Below are positions 26,613-35,371 of a stretch of DNA of 64,000 nucleotides, piece by piece. The stretch is from JAPOXR01 sp965214695 (GTDB lineage: Bacteria > Pseudomonadota > Alphaproteobacteria > Rhodobacterales > Rhodobacteraceae). Under the pieces are notes generated by a model. It ran no database searches. It had not been told where the DNA came from and saw only the letters and a program-made list of their open reading frames with translations. Within the stretch, counting starts at the first letter, position 1. Each line of letters starts with the position of its first letter. Location: positions 1,302,001 through 1,366,000 of the forward strand of contig OZ243967.1 in NCBI GenBank assembly GCA_965214695.1, written 5' to 3'. The position numbers and the translations under genes were made by a program.

Positions 26613-27551
26613 ATGATTGTCTGTGCCGGCGAGGCGCTGATTGACATGATCCCGTGCCGTTCCGGCGACGGCACGACCTGCTTTGCCCCGCATGCCGGCG
26701 GCGCCGTCTTCAACACCGCGGTTGCCCTTGGGCGTCTCGACATGCCGGTTGGCCTGGTCGCCGGCATTTCCTCCGACCTGTTCGGCGCCCGGTTGCGGGA
26801 CACCCTGGTGGCAAGCAAGGTCTCCCCGGATCTCCTGGTCACCCGCGACCTGCCAACCACACTGGCATTCGTGACCCTGGAAGACGGGCAGGCGCGATAT
26901 GCATTTTACGATGAGAATACCGCCGGCGGCACATTGACGACGGAGCTGCTACCGGAACTGCCGGACCCGGTCTCGGCCATCTTCATCGGCGGGATCAGCC
27001 TGATCGGCGAGCCTTGCGGCTCGGCATTCGAGGCCCTGGCATGCCGGCATGCAGGCGAGTCGGTCATCATGACAGATGCCAATATTCGCCCTTCCATGAT
27101 CAGTGACGAGCGCGCCTACCGCCGGCGACTCGGACGGCTTTCCCCGCTGGCCGATATCGTGAAACTGTCCGACGATGACATCGACTGGCTGGTCGACGGC
27201 ACCATGACATCGGAAGAATATGCCCGGCGAGTCCTCGAGACCGGCGCCGGGCTGGTCATCGTGACATGCGGCGGGGACGGTGCAACCGCCTATACCAGGG
27301 ATTTCGCGGTCAGTGCGGCAACCGCCCATGCCGAAGTCATCGATACCGTGGGGGCAGGCGATGCCTTCAATGCCGGACTCCTGACCTCGCTTGAACTGCA
27401 GGGCCTGCTTGCCAAGGCATCGATCGGAAACCTGTCGCCGGCGGCGCTGGAGACGGCGCTCGGTTTCGCCAATGCGGTCGCCGCTCTCAGCGTGTCCCGG
27501 CAGGGTGCCAACCCGCCCTGGCTGCACGAATTGCCCGCCGCCGCCCGCTGA
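26613..27551 (+). CDS. PfkB-family carbohydrate kinase (fructokinase-like)
   Basis: 312-aa ribokinase-fold sugar kinase. The N-terminal MIVCAGEALIDMIP and GGAVFNTAVALGRL correspond to PfkB signature 1. The C-terminal DTVGAGDAFNAGLL is signature 2, with the catalytic Asp. The GEALIDMIP opening is typical of fructokinases and 2-keto-3-deoxygluconate kinases. It follows the DUF2927 gene by 9 nt and converges on hutU. No transporter or isomerase lies nearby to narrow the substrate. Confidence 0.92.
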   Translation: MIVCAGEALIDMIPCRSGDGTTCFAPHAGGAVFNTAVALGRLDMPVGLVAGISSDLFGARLRDTLVASKVSPDLLVTRDLPTTLAFVTLEDGQARYAFYDENTAGGTLTTELLPELPDPVSAIFIGGISLIGEPCGSAFEALACRHAGESVIMTDANIRPSMISDERAYRRRLGRLSPLADIVKLSDDDIDWLVDGTMTSEEYARRVLETGAGLVIVTCGGDGATAYTRDFAVSAATAHAEVIDTVGAGDAFNAGLLTSLELQGLLAKASIGNLSPAALETALGFANAVAALSVSRQGANPPWLHELPAAAR

Positions 27552-27613
27552 AACCAGGCCAGCTGCGCCCCGTTGTCATGGCCAGGCCTTGCCTTCGCCA
27601 CCGGGCGGAACGT

Positions 27614-29302
27614 CTACCGGCCACTTTCGGCCCGGCCCAGGGCGGCCGGCAGGTCGAGCCCCTTTTCGGCCGCACATTCCAACGCTTCCGGGTAGCCTGC
27701 ATCGGCATGTCGCATGACCCCGCTGGCCGGATCATTCCACAGCACCCGGGACAACCGGGCGGCGGCGGCCTCGGTGCCGTCGGCAACGACCACCATGCCT
27801 GCATGCTGTGAAAATCCCATTCCCACGCCGCCGCCATGATGAATGGAGACCCAGCTTGCACCCGAAGCCACGTTGAGCATGGCGTTGAGCAACGGCCAGT
27901 CCGACACCACGTCGGAGCCATCGCGCATCCCCTCGGTCTCCCGGTTCGGCGAGGCAACCGATCCGGAGTCCAGATGGTCGCGCCCGATGACGATTGGTGC
28001 CGATACCTCACCGCTGCGAACCATCTCGTTGAAGGCGAGGCCAAGCCGGTGGCGGTCGCCGAGACCGACCCAGCAGATGCGGGCTGGCAGCCCCTGGAAG
28101 GCGATCCGCCTCCTCGCCAGGTCAAGCCAGTTGGCCAGGTGGGCGTTGTCAGGCAGCAATTCCTTGACCTTCTGGTCGGTTCGGTAGATGTCCTCCGGAT
28201 CTCCGGACAGGGCAACCCAGCGAAACGGGCCGACACCCCGACAGAAGAGCGGGCGGATGCATGCCGGAACGAAGCCGGGGAAGCAGAAGGCATCGGCAAA
28301 CCCTGCTTCCAGCGCCACCTGCCTGATATTGTTGCCGTAATCGATGGTCGGAACGCCGGACCGCGAGAAGCCGGCCATCGCTTCCACATGGATCCTGATC
28401 GACTCTCTTGCCGCCGCCTCGGCCTGGTCCGGGCGGTCCTGCCGACGCTGGCGCCACTCATCAAGCGTCCATCCGGCCGGCAAATAGCCGTTCAGCGGGT
28501 CATGCGCCGATGTCTGGTCGGTGACCAGGTCGGGGCGAACGCCCCGTCGCAGCAATTCGGGCATGATGTCGGCCGCATTGCCGAGCAGGCCGACGGATTT
28601 GGCCTCGCCAGCCGAGATCCACCGATCGATCATGACCAGCGCGTCGTCCAGCGAGGCGGTGTATTCGTCGAGATATCCCGTCCGCAACCGGAACTCGATC
28701 CGGGTCGGATCACATTCGACGGCCAGGCAGCAGGCACCGGCCATCGAGGCGGCAAGAGGCTGTGCGCCGCCCATGCCGCCAAGTCCGGCCGTCAGGATCC
28801 ATCTGCCACCGAGAACGCCGCCGTAATGCTGTCGTCCGGCCTCGACGAAGGTCTCGTAGGTTCCCTGCACGATCCCCTGGGAACCGATATAGATCCACGA
28901 ACCGGCCGTCATCTGGCCGAACATCATCAATCCCTTGCGGTCAAGCTCGTTGAACTTGGCCCAGTTCGCCCAGTGCGGAACGATGTTGGAATTGGCAATC
29001 AGCACCCGCGGCGCCAGCTTCTGGGTCCTGAAGATGCCGACCGGCTTTCCCGACTGGACCAGCAGTGTTTCCTCGTCGCCGAGCCGCTGCAAGGCCGACA
29101 GAATCCGGTCGAATTCCGGCCAGTTCCGGGCGGCGCGTCCCAACCCGCCATACACGACAAGTTCCTGTGGATTCTCGGCAACGTCCGGATCGAGATTGTT
29201 CTGGATCATGCGGAACGCGGCCTCGGTTTGCCAGCTTTGGCATGACAACCGACTCCCGGTTGGAGCCCGCACCTTTCGTTCATTGCTGAACCGGCTGTTC
29301 AT
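27614..29302 (-). CDS. hutU: Urocanate hydratase
   Basis: 562-aa cytosolic enzyme of histidine degradation, converting urocanate to 4-imidazolone-5-propionate with tightly bound NAD. The N-terminus carries NNLDPDVAENPQELVVYGG, and the NAD-binding region has GGRWILTAGLGGMGGAQPLA. C-terminal signatures include the active-site region (CWVGLGDRHRLGLAFNEM) and VSIHHGGGVGMGFSQHAG. Its ATG overlaps the hutH stop (ATGA), so it is third in the hutI-hutH-hutU operon. The length matches the family. Confidence 0.98.
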   Translation of the reverse strand: MNSRFSNERKVRAPTGSRLSCQSWQTEAAFRMIQNNLDPDVAENPQELVVYGGLGRAARNWPEFDRILSALQRLGDEETLLVQSGKPVGIFRTQKLAPRVLIANSNIVPHWANWAKFNELDRKGLMMFGQMTAGSWIYIGSQGIVQGTYETFVEAGRQHYGGVLGGRWILTAGLGGMGGAQPLAASMAGACCLAVECDPTRIEFRLRTGYLDEYTASLDDALVMIDRWISAGEAKSVGLLGNAADIMPELLRRGVRPDLVTDQTSAHDPLNGYLPAGWTLDEWRQRRQDRPDQAEAAARESIRIHVEAMAGFSRSGVPTIDYGNNIRQVALEAGFADAFCFPGFVPACIRPLFCRGVGPFRWVALSGDPEDIYRTDQKVKELLPDNAHLANWLDLARRRIAFQGLPARICWVGLGDRHRLGLAFNEMVRSGEVSAPIVIGRDHLDSGSVASPNRETEGMRDGSDVVSDWPLLNAMLNVASGASWVSIHHGGGVGMGFSQHAGMVVVADGTEAAAARLSRVLWNDPASGVMRHADAGYPEALECAAEKGLDLPAALGRAESGR

Positions 29303-30819
29303 TGCTCGTCCTCCAGCTTCGGGCCGCCTTCGGGAGCCAGCCTTCCTTCCTCAACCAATTCGGCGACGTCCCTGATGTCATCGGCCAGAAACCGATCCTC
29401 GCCAAGCGGCCCGACCACTGCCCTGACCCTGGAGACGAATTCCTGCAGCGGCGGGCTGGTTCGCAAGGGCGCCCGGAATTCGATCCCCTGGACCGCACAC
29501 AGCGCTTCCATGCCGACCAGGCTGGACAGGTTGTCGGCCATTTCAAGCAGCCGCCTGGCAGCATGGCAGCTCATGGCGACATGATCCTCCTGGTTGGCCG
29601 AGGTCGGCGTACTGTCGACGACCCGCGGATTGGCCAACGCCTTGTTCTCCGATGCGAGGGCGGCCGATGCAATATCCATGGCCATGAATCCGGAATTGAG
29701 CCCGGGATCGGGTGACAGGAATGCCGGGAGGCCGAATGACATCGCCGGATCGACAAGCAATGCGATCCGTCGCTGGGCAATGCTTCCGATCTCGGCCATT
29801 GCCATTGCCACCATATCGGCGGCAAAGCCGACGGGTTCGCCATGAAAATTGCCCCCGGACAGGATCCGGCCATCGGTCAGGATTATCGGGTTGTCGGTCA
29901 CCGCCCCCGCCTCTGTCCGCATGCTGCGTCCGGCCTGGCGCAGGATATCCAGAGCCGCTCCCAGCACCTGCGGCTGGCAACGCAGGCAATAGGGATCCTG
30001 AACCCGCTCGTCTCCCCGCCGATGACTCTCGCGGATTTGCGAGCCCTTCAGCAGGTTGCGCAGGGCAATCCCGATTTCGACCTGGCCGGGATGGCCACGC
30101 AATTCGTGGATCTCGGCATTGAAGGGTGCCGAGGATCCCATCGCCGCATCGGTCGACAGCGCCCCGGTCACGATCGAACTGACCGCAAGCCGCCATGCCT
30201 CGAACAGGCCGGACAGGCACAGCGCCGTCGATATCTGCGTGCCGTTGAGCAGCGCCAGCCCCTCCTTCGCCGCCAGCACAACCGGCTCCAGGCCGGCCCG
30301 GTCAAGCGCCTCGGCCCCGCTCATTTCGGCATCGCCGAGCCGCGCCCTGCCCTCACCGAGCATGACCGCGGCAATATGGGCCAGCGGCGCAAGATCACCG
30401 GAGGCGCCGACCGAGCCCTTCTCCGGAACCACCGGAAGCACGCCGCGCTCGAGCATGCCGGCCAGCAGAACCAGCAACTTCCACCTTACCCCGGATGCGC
30501 CGCGGGCCAGCGACAGGACCTTCAGTGACATCGCCAGCCGAACCACCTTGTCCGGCAAGGGCTTGCCGGTCCCGGCGCAGTGGCTGAGTACCAGGTTTCG
30601 CTGCAGGATCTCGGTATCGCCCGAGGGAATCCTGACGGCGGCCAGTTTGCCGAAACCGGTATTGATTCCATAGACGGCCTCGTCCCCGGCAGCCGCGGCA
30701 GCCACGATCCGGGCGCTGTGCTCGACCCCGCCCCGCCAACCTTCATCGAGCTCGAGGACGTCCCCGTCATGGATCTTCTCCAACCCCGATAGCGATACCC
30801 CGGTCGGACAAATCAGCAC
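29299..30819 (-). CDS. hutH: Histidine ammonia-lyase
   Basis: 506-aa enzyme that converts L-histidine to trans-urocanate and ammonia. The Ala-Ser-Gly triad forming the MIO cofactor is in GSVGASGDLAPL (residues 139-141 from the GTG). The Tyr loop is VYGINTGFGKLA. I chose GTG 30819 because it lies beside the hutI stop and gives a family-normal length; the frame runs 69 codons further upstream inside hutI without homology. Later signatures include GNFHGEPVGFAADM and SANQEDHVAMSCHAAR. Confidence 0.97.
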   Translation of the reverse strand: MLICPTGVSLSGLEKIHDGDVLELDEGWRGGVEHSARIVAAAAAGDEAVYGINTGFGKLAAVRIPSGDTEILQRNLVLSHCAGTGKPLPDKVVRLAMSLKVLSLARGASGVRWKLLVLLAGMLERGVLPVVPEKGSVGASGDLAPLAHIAAVMLGEGRARLGDAEMSGAEALDRAGLEPVVLAAKEGLALLNGTQISTALCLSGLFEAWRLAVSSIVTGALSTDAAMGSSAPFNAEIHELRGHPGQVEIGIALRNLLKGSQIRESHRRGDERVQDPYCLRCQPQVLGAALDILRQAGRSMRTEAGAVTDNPIILTDGRILSGGNFHGEPVGFAADMVAMAMAEIGSIAQRRIALLVDPAMSFGLPAFLSPDPGLNSGFMAMDIASAALASENKALANPRVVDSTPTSANQEDHVAMSCHAARRLLEMADNLSSLVGMEALCAVQGIEFRAPLRTSPPLQEFVSRVRAVVGPLGEDRFLADDIRDVAELVEEGRLAPEGGPKLEDEQ

Positions 30820-32027
30820 GGGACACCGCCGATCATTCGCATCCGGAGCGGATTGATGCCGATATTCGCTGCCAGTTCGGCCGGATGGCCGACATTCCAG
30901 ATGGCAAGATCTGCACGCTTGCCGGGGGATATTGTCCCCAGTGACGCATCGAGGGCCAGCGCCCGGGCCGCATTCCGGGTCACGCCGGCCAGCGCCTCCT
31001 CGGGGGTCAGGCCAAAAAGGATGCATGACATGTTCATGGCCAGAAGCAGCGAGAACAGCGGCGATGAGCCCGGATTGCCGTCGGTGGCAACGGCAATCGG
31101 CACCGATGCCTCCCGCAATGCCGCCACCGGCGGGCGCGTCGTTTCACCCAGCGTGTAGAATGCACCCGGCAGCAGCACGGCGGCCGTCCCGGCCCCCGCC
31201 ATGGCGGCAACACCGTCCGGATCCAGGTATTCGAGATGGTCTGCCGACAAGGCGCCGTAGCTTGCCGCCAGCCTGGCGCCACCCAGCTGGGTCAATTGTT
31301 CACAGTGAAGCCTGACCGGCAGATCAAGGGAGGCTGCAACGTCAAACAGGCGCGAGATCTGGTCGGCATCAAAGGCGATGCCCTCGAGGAACCCGTCCAC
31401 GAAATCCACCAACCCCTGCCCATGGGCCTGGACCAGGCCAGGGATGGCGATGTCGTCGATATACGCATCCGCTCGGCCCCGGTATTCCGGCGGCACCGCG
31501 TGTGCGGCCAGCCACGAGGTGACGACCCTGACCCCGTCTCGCCGGCGGCCAAGCGCCCTTGCCGCCCGCAGCATCTTCAATTCATCCTCGATCGACAGCC
31601 CGTAGCCCGACTTGATCTCCAGCGCCACCACGCCTTCGGCCACCAGCGAATCGAGGCGCGGCAACGCCAACTCAACCAGCTCATCCACGGTTGCGGCCCG
31701 CGTCGCCCGCATTGTCGACAGGATGCCACCGCCCTGCCGGGCGATGGCCGCATAGCTGACGCCGCCGAGACGCATCTCGAATTCCCGGGCCCGGTTGCCG
31801 GCAAACACGATGTGGGTGTGGCAGTCGATCAACCCCGGCGTGACCAGCGCACCTTCGAGATCGATTTCCGCTTGCCCCGAATATCCGGCGGGCAGTTCGG
31901 AGCACGGCCCAACCCAGGCAATCAGCCCGTCATGGATGCCGATCGCGCAATCTCCAACCAGCCCATAGGGCTTGGCTCCTTCATCCATTGTCGCAGCATT
32001 ACAGCTGCGCAGAACGACATTCGGCAT
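30813..32027 (-). CDS. hutI: Imidazolonepropionase
   Basis: 404-aa metal-dependent amidohydrolase, third step of histidine degradation, giving N-formimino-L-glutamate. Metal-site motifs are LIDCHTHIVFAGNRARE (HxH), VALEIKSGYGLS (Lys region), LHCEQLTQLGGA and VATDGNPGSSP (Asp). I chose ATG 32027 (MPNVVLRSC); the open frame beyond it encodes no family residues. It is the first gene of the leftward hut operon. The stop lies within 7 nt of the hutH start. Confidence 0.97.
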   Translation of the reverse strand: MPNVVLRSCNAATMDEGAKPYGLVGDCAIGIHDGLIAWVGPCSELPAGYSGQAEIDLEGALVTPGLIDCHTHIVFAGNRAREFEMRLGGVSYAAIARQGGGILSTMRATRAATVDELVELALPRLDSLVAEGVVALEIKSGYGLSIEDELKMLRAARALGRRRDGVRVVTSWLAAHAVPPEYRGRADAYIDDIAIPGLVQAHGQGLVDFVDGFLEGIAFDADQISRLFDVAASLDLPVRLHCEQLTQLGGARLAASYGALSADHLEYLDPDGVAAMAGAGTAAVLLPGAFYTLGETTRPPVAALREASVPIAVATDGNPGSSPLFSLLLAMNMSCILFGLTPEEALAGVTRNAARALALDASLGTISPGKRADLAIWNVGHPAELAANIGINPLRMRMIGGVPC

Positions 32028-32443
32028 GTCCAGACATCCCGCAAGACAAATTGTGGCAGTCAACAACTCACATATGAGATTCCCCTGCCCTTCGCCAGTT
32101 CCGGAAGACCGGGCAGGCAATTGTCACCGTCGCATAACCCGCCGACCCTGCCGGATTCGTCCCGTATTCCGGTCAGCACCCCAATGTGGCACGATTGCCC
32201 GATACCGGGCCGCGGGCGGCCTCGGCCCTGGCGGCGGGCGCCGTCGAACGGTCGCGGTCAGGGCTCGACGACGATCCCGGCGGCCGGCGGAATGCCCGTT
32301 CCCGGCTACCGGTCAGGCCCTTTCTTCACGCGTACAGACGGAGCGCCAGCGACATGTCTCGACCGGACGCGCGAGGATGCAGCAGCACGCCGATCGGGTG
32401 CCGGAGACCGGCATCACTAGCTGCCACCAATTGACGCAGGGGC
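32028..32443. other. Spacer upstream of hutI
   Basis: About 416 nt between hutI and the lectin-like gene, both leftward. It holds the candidate operator but no gene I can support. Confidence 0.4.
32067..32078. promoter_or_regulatory. Palindrome upstream of hutI, candidate operator
   Basis: ctcacatatgag is a near-palindrome (5 of 6 pairs) about 40 nt before the hutI start. A TTGACT element lies just downstream on the minus strand. It could bind a hut regulator (HutC or LysR type), but no such regulator is in the window and the sequence is not the classical HutC site. Confidence 0.3.
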
Positions 32444-33028
32444 TCACGGGAGGTCTTGGCGTATGACCCATTGACGAAACCGGGCGCTTGTCGTGCTGCA
32501 GGGAGCAAGCAGCAGATCACGCGACATGAACGGGCCAGCCGATTGGCTCGATTCGCCGACCGCCAGGCACAGAGTCCGGTCGGAGCCGGGCCGAATTTGC
32601 CGTTCATCCCCGTCATAGTCAAAATCCTGGCCGGCAGAGTCGGCGGCACAATCCACCAGTCCGAGAGCAACTCCCGGAGCGGGTGGCGCGAGCAATTCGG
32701 CGCATTTGCCGGTGAAGGTTGCCGACATGATGCGCCTGGCGTCGGCATCATGGGCGAATTGCACATCGCCGCCGCGCGGCTTGCAGGAATGCGCGTGCAG
32801 CAATTCACCAAATCCTCGCCCCACGGTGTCGATGCAATATCCGAGCCGGTCCTGCTCATCCAGGTTGTCTGCTAGATGAATGACAGGTGCCGGGGTCTTG
32901 AGGTCGGGTGGCCCGAATTGCCCCCAGGCGACACTGGCTGGCACTGCAACCAACATGAGACCAAGAAGGATGCGGACTCCCGACGCCCACCTTTGACGAA
33001 CCGGTGAACTGGCAATTGATGGCATCAT
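32444..33028 (-). CDS. Secreted ricin-B-lectin-like small protein
   Basis: 194-aa exported protein. The start MMPSIASS is followed by Arg residues and the hydrophobic stretch GVRILLGLMLVAVPASVAWG, a Sec signal peptide. The mature part resembles half of a beta-trefoil: YCIDTVGRG..HSCK, a QDFDYD segment and RTLCLAVGES..LLLAPCS...RQWVI, with paired Cys and the Q-x-W motif of ricin-type lectins. It probably binds carbohydrate outside the cytoplasm. It lies inside the hut locus without an obvious link to histidine use. The frame is open upstream of ATG 33028 without family features. Confidence 0.65.
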   Translation of the reverse strand: MMPSIASSPVRQRWASGVRILLGLMLVAVPASVAWGQFGPPDLKTPAPVIHLADNLDEQDRLGYCIDTVGRGFGELLHAHSCKPRGGDVQFAHDADARRIMSATFTGKCAELLAPPAPGVALGLVDCAADSAGQDFDYDGDERQIRPGSDRTLCLAVGESSQSAGPFMSRDLLLAPCSTTSARFRQWVIRQDLP

Positions 33029-33474
33029 GCTGCTCACTCGTTTTTCCCCGCACCGCAATGGCCCCGAATTCGCCCCGTATCGACAATTCGACACCGGGCG
33101 TCAAACAGCTTGGCAGGGGCGTCGCCGTCGTTTTCGACCAATTTCCACCGCGCCGTGGTCGGCCGGAAGACGGCCAGACCTGCGACAGGCGGCCAACCTG
33201 GAAGCGCCAGGCAAGGGGTTGTTGACCGTGCCAATCATGCGTGACACCGCAAGCGCGGTGTGCCAATTGTCGCGCCTGACGACCGCATCGGCTTCGTCGT
33301 GATCGGCAATGGTGCATCCTGAACATGCGGCAAACGTCGCCCGAATGTACCCCCTTGCGCCAGGGCACTTTCCGGGCAACATGTTCAGCCAGCAGGGCTT
33401 TCGGGAGGCGGTGTCATGGAAAGGGTGCCGGGCATTCGGCCCCGGGCAGGCATTCAGGACGGGTTTGGGAGGTC
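33029..33474. other. Divergent spacer between the lectin-like gene and hutF
   Basis: About 446 nt. Two overlapping minus-strand frames (33101-33382 and 33034-33234) together read like fragments of one protein with a single frameshift, but I recognise no family and cannot call a gene. The hutF ribosome binding site GGGAGG lies at its right end. Confidence 0.35.
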
Positions 33475-34848
33475 ATGACCAGGATCTGGGCCGAGAAAGC
33501 ACTGACCGCAATGGGCTGGCAGGAGTCGGTGTTGATCACCATCGGCGAGGATGGCAGGATCAGTTCGATTGCCGCCGGCGCCGCGCCCGATGGCCTGACC
33601 TGCTCGATACTGCTTCCGGCACCGGCCAACCTGCACAGTCACGGGTTTCAGCGGGTCATGGCCGGATTGACCGAATGCCGGCTTGCCGCCGGCGGCGACA
33701 GTTTCTGGACCTGGCGCCAGACCATGTACGGGTTGCTCGAACAGCTGACTCCCGAGGATGTGGAAGCGATCACCGCCCTTGCCCAGATGGAAATGCTGGA
33801 GGCAGGTTTCGCATCGGTGGCCGAGTTCCACTACCTGCATCACCGGCCGGATGGAGGGCATTACGACAAGCTCGGCGAGATGGCATCGCGCATCATGGCC
33901 GCTGCCGACCGGTCGGGGATCGGCCTGACCCTGCTTCCGGTTCTCTACGAGCATGGTGATTGCGACGGGCGCCCGGTCGAGGGCGCCCAACGCCGCTTTG
34001 CCTGCAGCCCGGATGAATTCGAGCGGCTGGCATCCGAGGCTCGCAGCGATGCCCACAACCTCCCGGCCGATTGCAGGACCGGTATTGCCCTGCACTCCAT
34101 GCGAACAGTGTCATTGGTCTCGCTTGGCTCAGCGGGCGAATCATGGCCACGGGGGCCGTTGCACATCCATGCCGCCGAACAGGAGGCGGAGATCGACAGC
34201 GTCAGGCGTGCAACCTCGTCACGGCCAGTCGAGTGGCTGCTGGACAATTGCAACCCTGACCACCGGTGGTGCCTGGTTCACAGCACGCATCTGGACCAGC
34301 GCGAGATCATCGGCCTGGCAGGCAGCGGTGCCGTTGCCGGCCTGTGCCCGGTCACCGAAGCCAATCTCGGTGACGGAATCTTCGCCGGGACCGAATATCT
34401 GCAGGCCGGTGGCATGGCCGGAATCGGAACCGACTCCAATGTCAGCATTTCACTTGTCGGCGAACTCAGGACCCTCGAATACTCGCAGCGACTCGGCCGC
34501 CGCATCCGGGCGGCACTTGCCATCGACCGGATGTCGGTCGGCCGGGAGCTTTATGACCTTGCATGCCGGGGCGGAGCCCAGGCCTGCGGCCGGAATTGCG
34601 GGAAGATCGCCGTCGGTGCCTGGGCCGACCTGGTCGAACTTGATGGCGACAGCATCAACCTGGCCGGTCTGAACAGCGACGCGATACTCGACAGCTGGAT
34701 ATTCGCCTCGGTGGCAAGCCCGGTGCGCAATGTCTGGTCGGCGGGCCGCCACCTGGTCCAGGATGGCAGGCACATTCACCGACAGGACATCGCCGCACGA
34801 TACCGGCAGGTCAGGGCAAGAGTCAGGGACCAGGCGCAGATCTCCTGA
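33475..34848 (+). CDS. hutF: Formimidoylglutamate deiminase
   Basis: 457-aa amidohydrolase that converts N-formimino-L-glutamate to N-formyl-L-glutamate, the first step of the two-step end of histidine degradation found in Pseudomonas and many alphaproteobacteria. ATG 33475 follows GGGAGG at 2-nt spacing; the frame is open 50 codons earlier without homology. Metal ligands are visible in PANLHSHGFQRVMAG (HxH), LHIHAAEQ, LVHSTHLD and IGTDSNVSIS (Asp). SFWTWRQTMYG is a HutF hallmark. It is transcribed opposite to hutIHU; hutG, the expected partner deformylase, is not seen here. Confidence 0.96.
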   Translation: MTRIWAEKALTAMGWQESVLITIGEDGRISSIAAGAAPDGLTCSILLPAPANLHSHGFQRVMAGLTECRLAAGGDSFWTWRQTMYGLLEQLTPEDVEAITALAQMEMLEAGFASVAEFHYLHHRPDGGHYDKLGEMASRIMAAADRSGIGLTLLPVLYEHGDCDGRPVEGAQRRFACSPDEFERLASEARSDAHNLPADCRTGIALHSMRTVSLVSLGSAGESWPRGPLHIHAAEQEAEIDSVRRATSSRPVEWLLDNCNPDHRWCLVHSTHLDQREIIGLAGSGAVAGLCPVTEANLGDGIFAGTEYLQAGGMAGIGTDSNVSISLVGELRTLEYSQRLGRRIRAALAIDRMSVGRELYDLACRGGAQACGRNCGKIAVGAWADLVELDGDSINLAGLNSDAILDSWIFASVASPVRNVWSAGRHLVQDGRHIHRQDIAARYRQVRARVRDQAQIS

Positions 34849-35201
34849 CCTGGTCAGCGCATGCATCAGGGCAGGTACCGGCCAGGTGTTGAGACGGCAG
34901 TCGTCAACACCGACATCAACGTTGGATGCCAGGGATTCTGAATTCCGAAAGGCCGTCTCGTCCGCAGTATTTGGCACATCTCGCCAATCAATCCCGGCAT
35001 ACCGCTACCCGGGATGTCTCCTGCCCTGGATTGCGACAAGTCAGCAATGCTCGCCGAGTTGTCGCATCGGGCCAGTCTTGCCGGCAGGCCAACCGGACAC
35101 GGCCGGGGTCATTGTGTATTGCTGTTGCATCATGTGCAACCGGAGCTGACTACCCTTCCCGGGATTTGCCTGACGGCTGAGCCTTCGATTGTCGTGAGGG
35201 G
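34849..35201. other. Gene-free spacer between hutF and tRNA-Phe
   Basis: About 350 nt. Apart from the hairpin at 34885-34911, I see no gene, repeat or obvious attachment site beside the tRNA. Confidence 0.45.
34885..34911 (+). terminator. Hairpin after hutF
   Basis: Perfect 8-bp arms ggtgttga / tcaacacc around an 11-nt loop, 36 nt after the hutF stop. No T-run follows, so termination is uncertain. Confidence 0.35.
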
Positions 35202-35276
35202 TGGTGCCTGGGGGCGGGATCGAACCACCGACACGAGGATTTTCAGTCCACTGCTCTACCGCTGAGCTACCCAGGC
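35202..35276 (-). tRNA. tRNA-Phe (GAA)
   Basis: On the minus strand the acceptor GCCTGGG pairs with CCCAGGC, followed by encoded ACCA. The D-arm is GCTCAGCGGTAGAGC, the anticodon loop is CTGAAAA with anticodon GAA, and the T-arm is GGTTCGATCC. It lies downstream of rng, as in other alphaproteobacteria. Confidence 0.97.
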
Positions 35277-35371
35277 AACGGCCGAACTCACTAAGGCAGG
35301 CAATTCACGCTGTCCATAGGCAACGGGAAATTTGCTGCAATCGGTCCGGCCGGTGGTTTCGCCGGCCAGGC

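Noticed and set aside
27836..29245. 469-codon plus-strand frame opposite hutU
   Set aside because: Antisense shadow of a highly conserved enzyme gene.
33034..33382. Frameshifted small gene upstream of the lectin-like gene
   Set aside because: Two overlapping frames read plausibly as one protein, but no family is recognisable and the start is unclear, so I do not call it.
35202..35276. tRNA-Phe as an integration site for the 43-46 kb island
   Set aside because: The island is 8 kb away and I see no partial tRNA copy near it.
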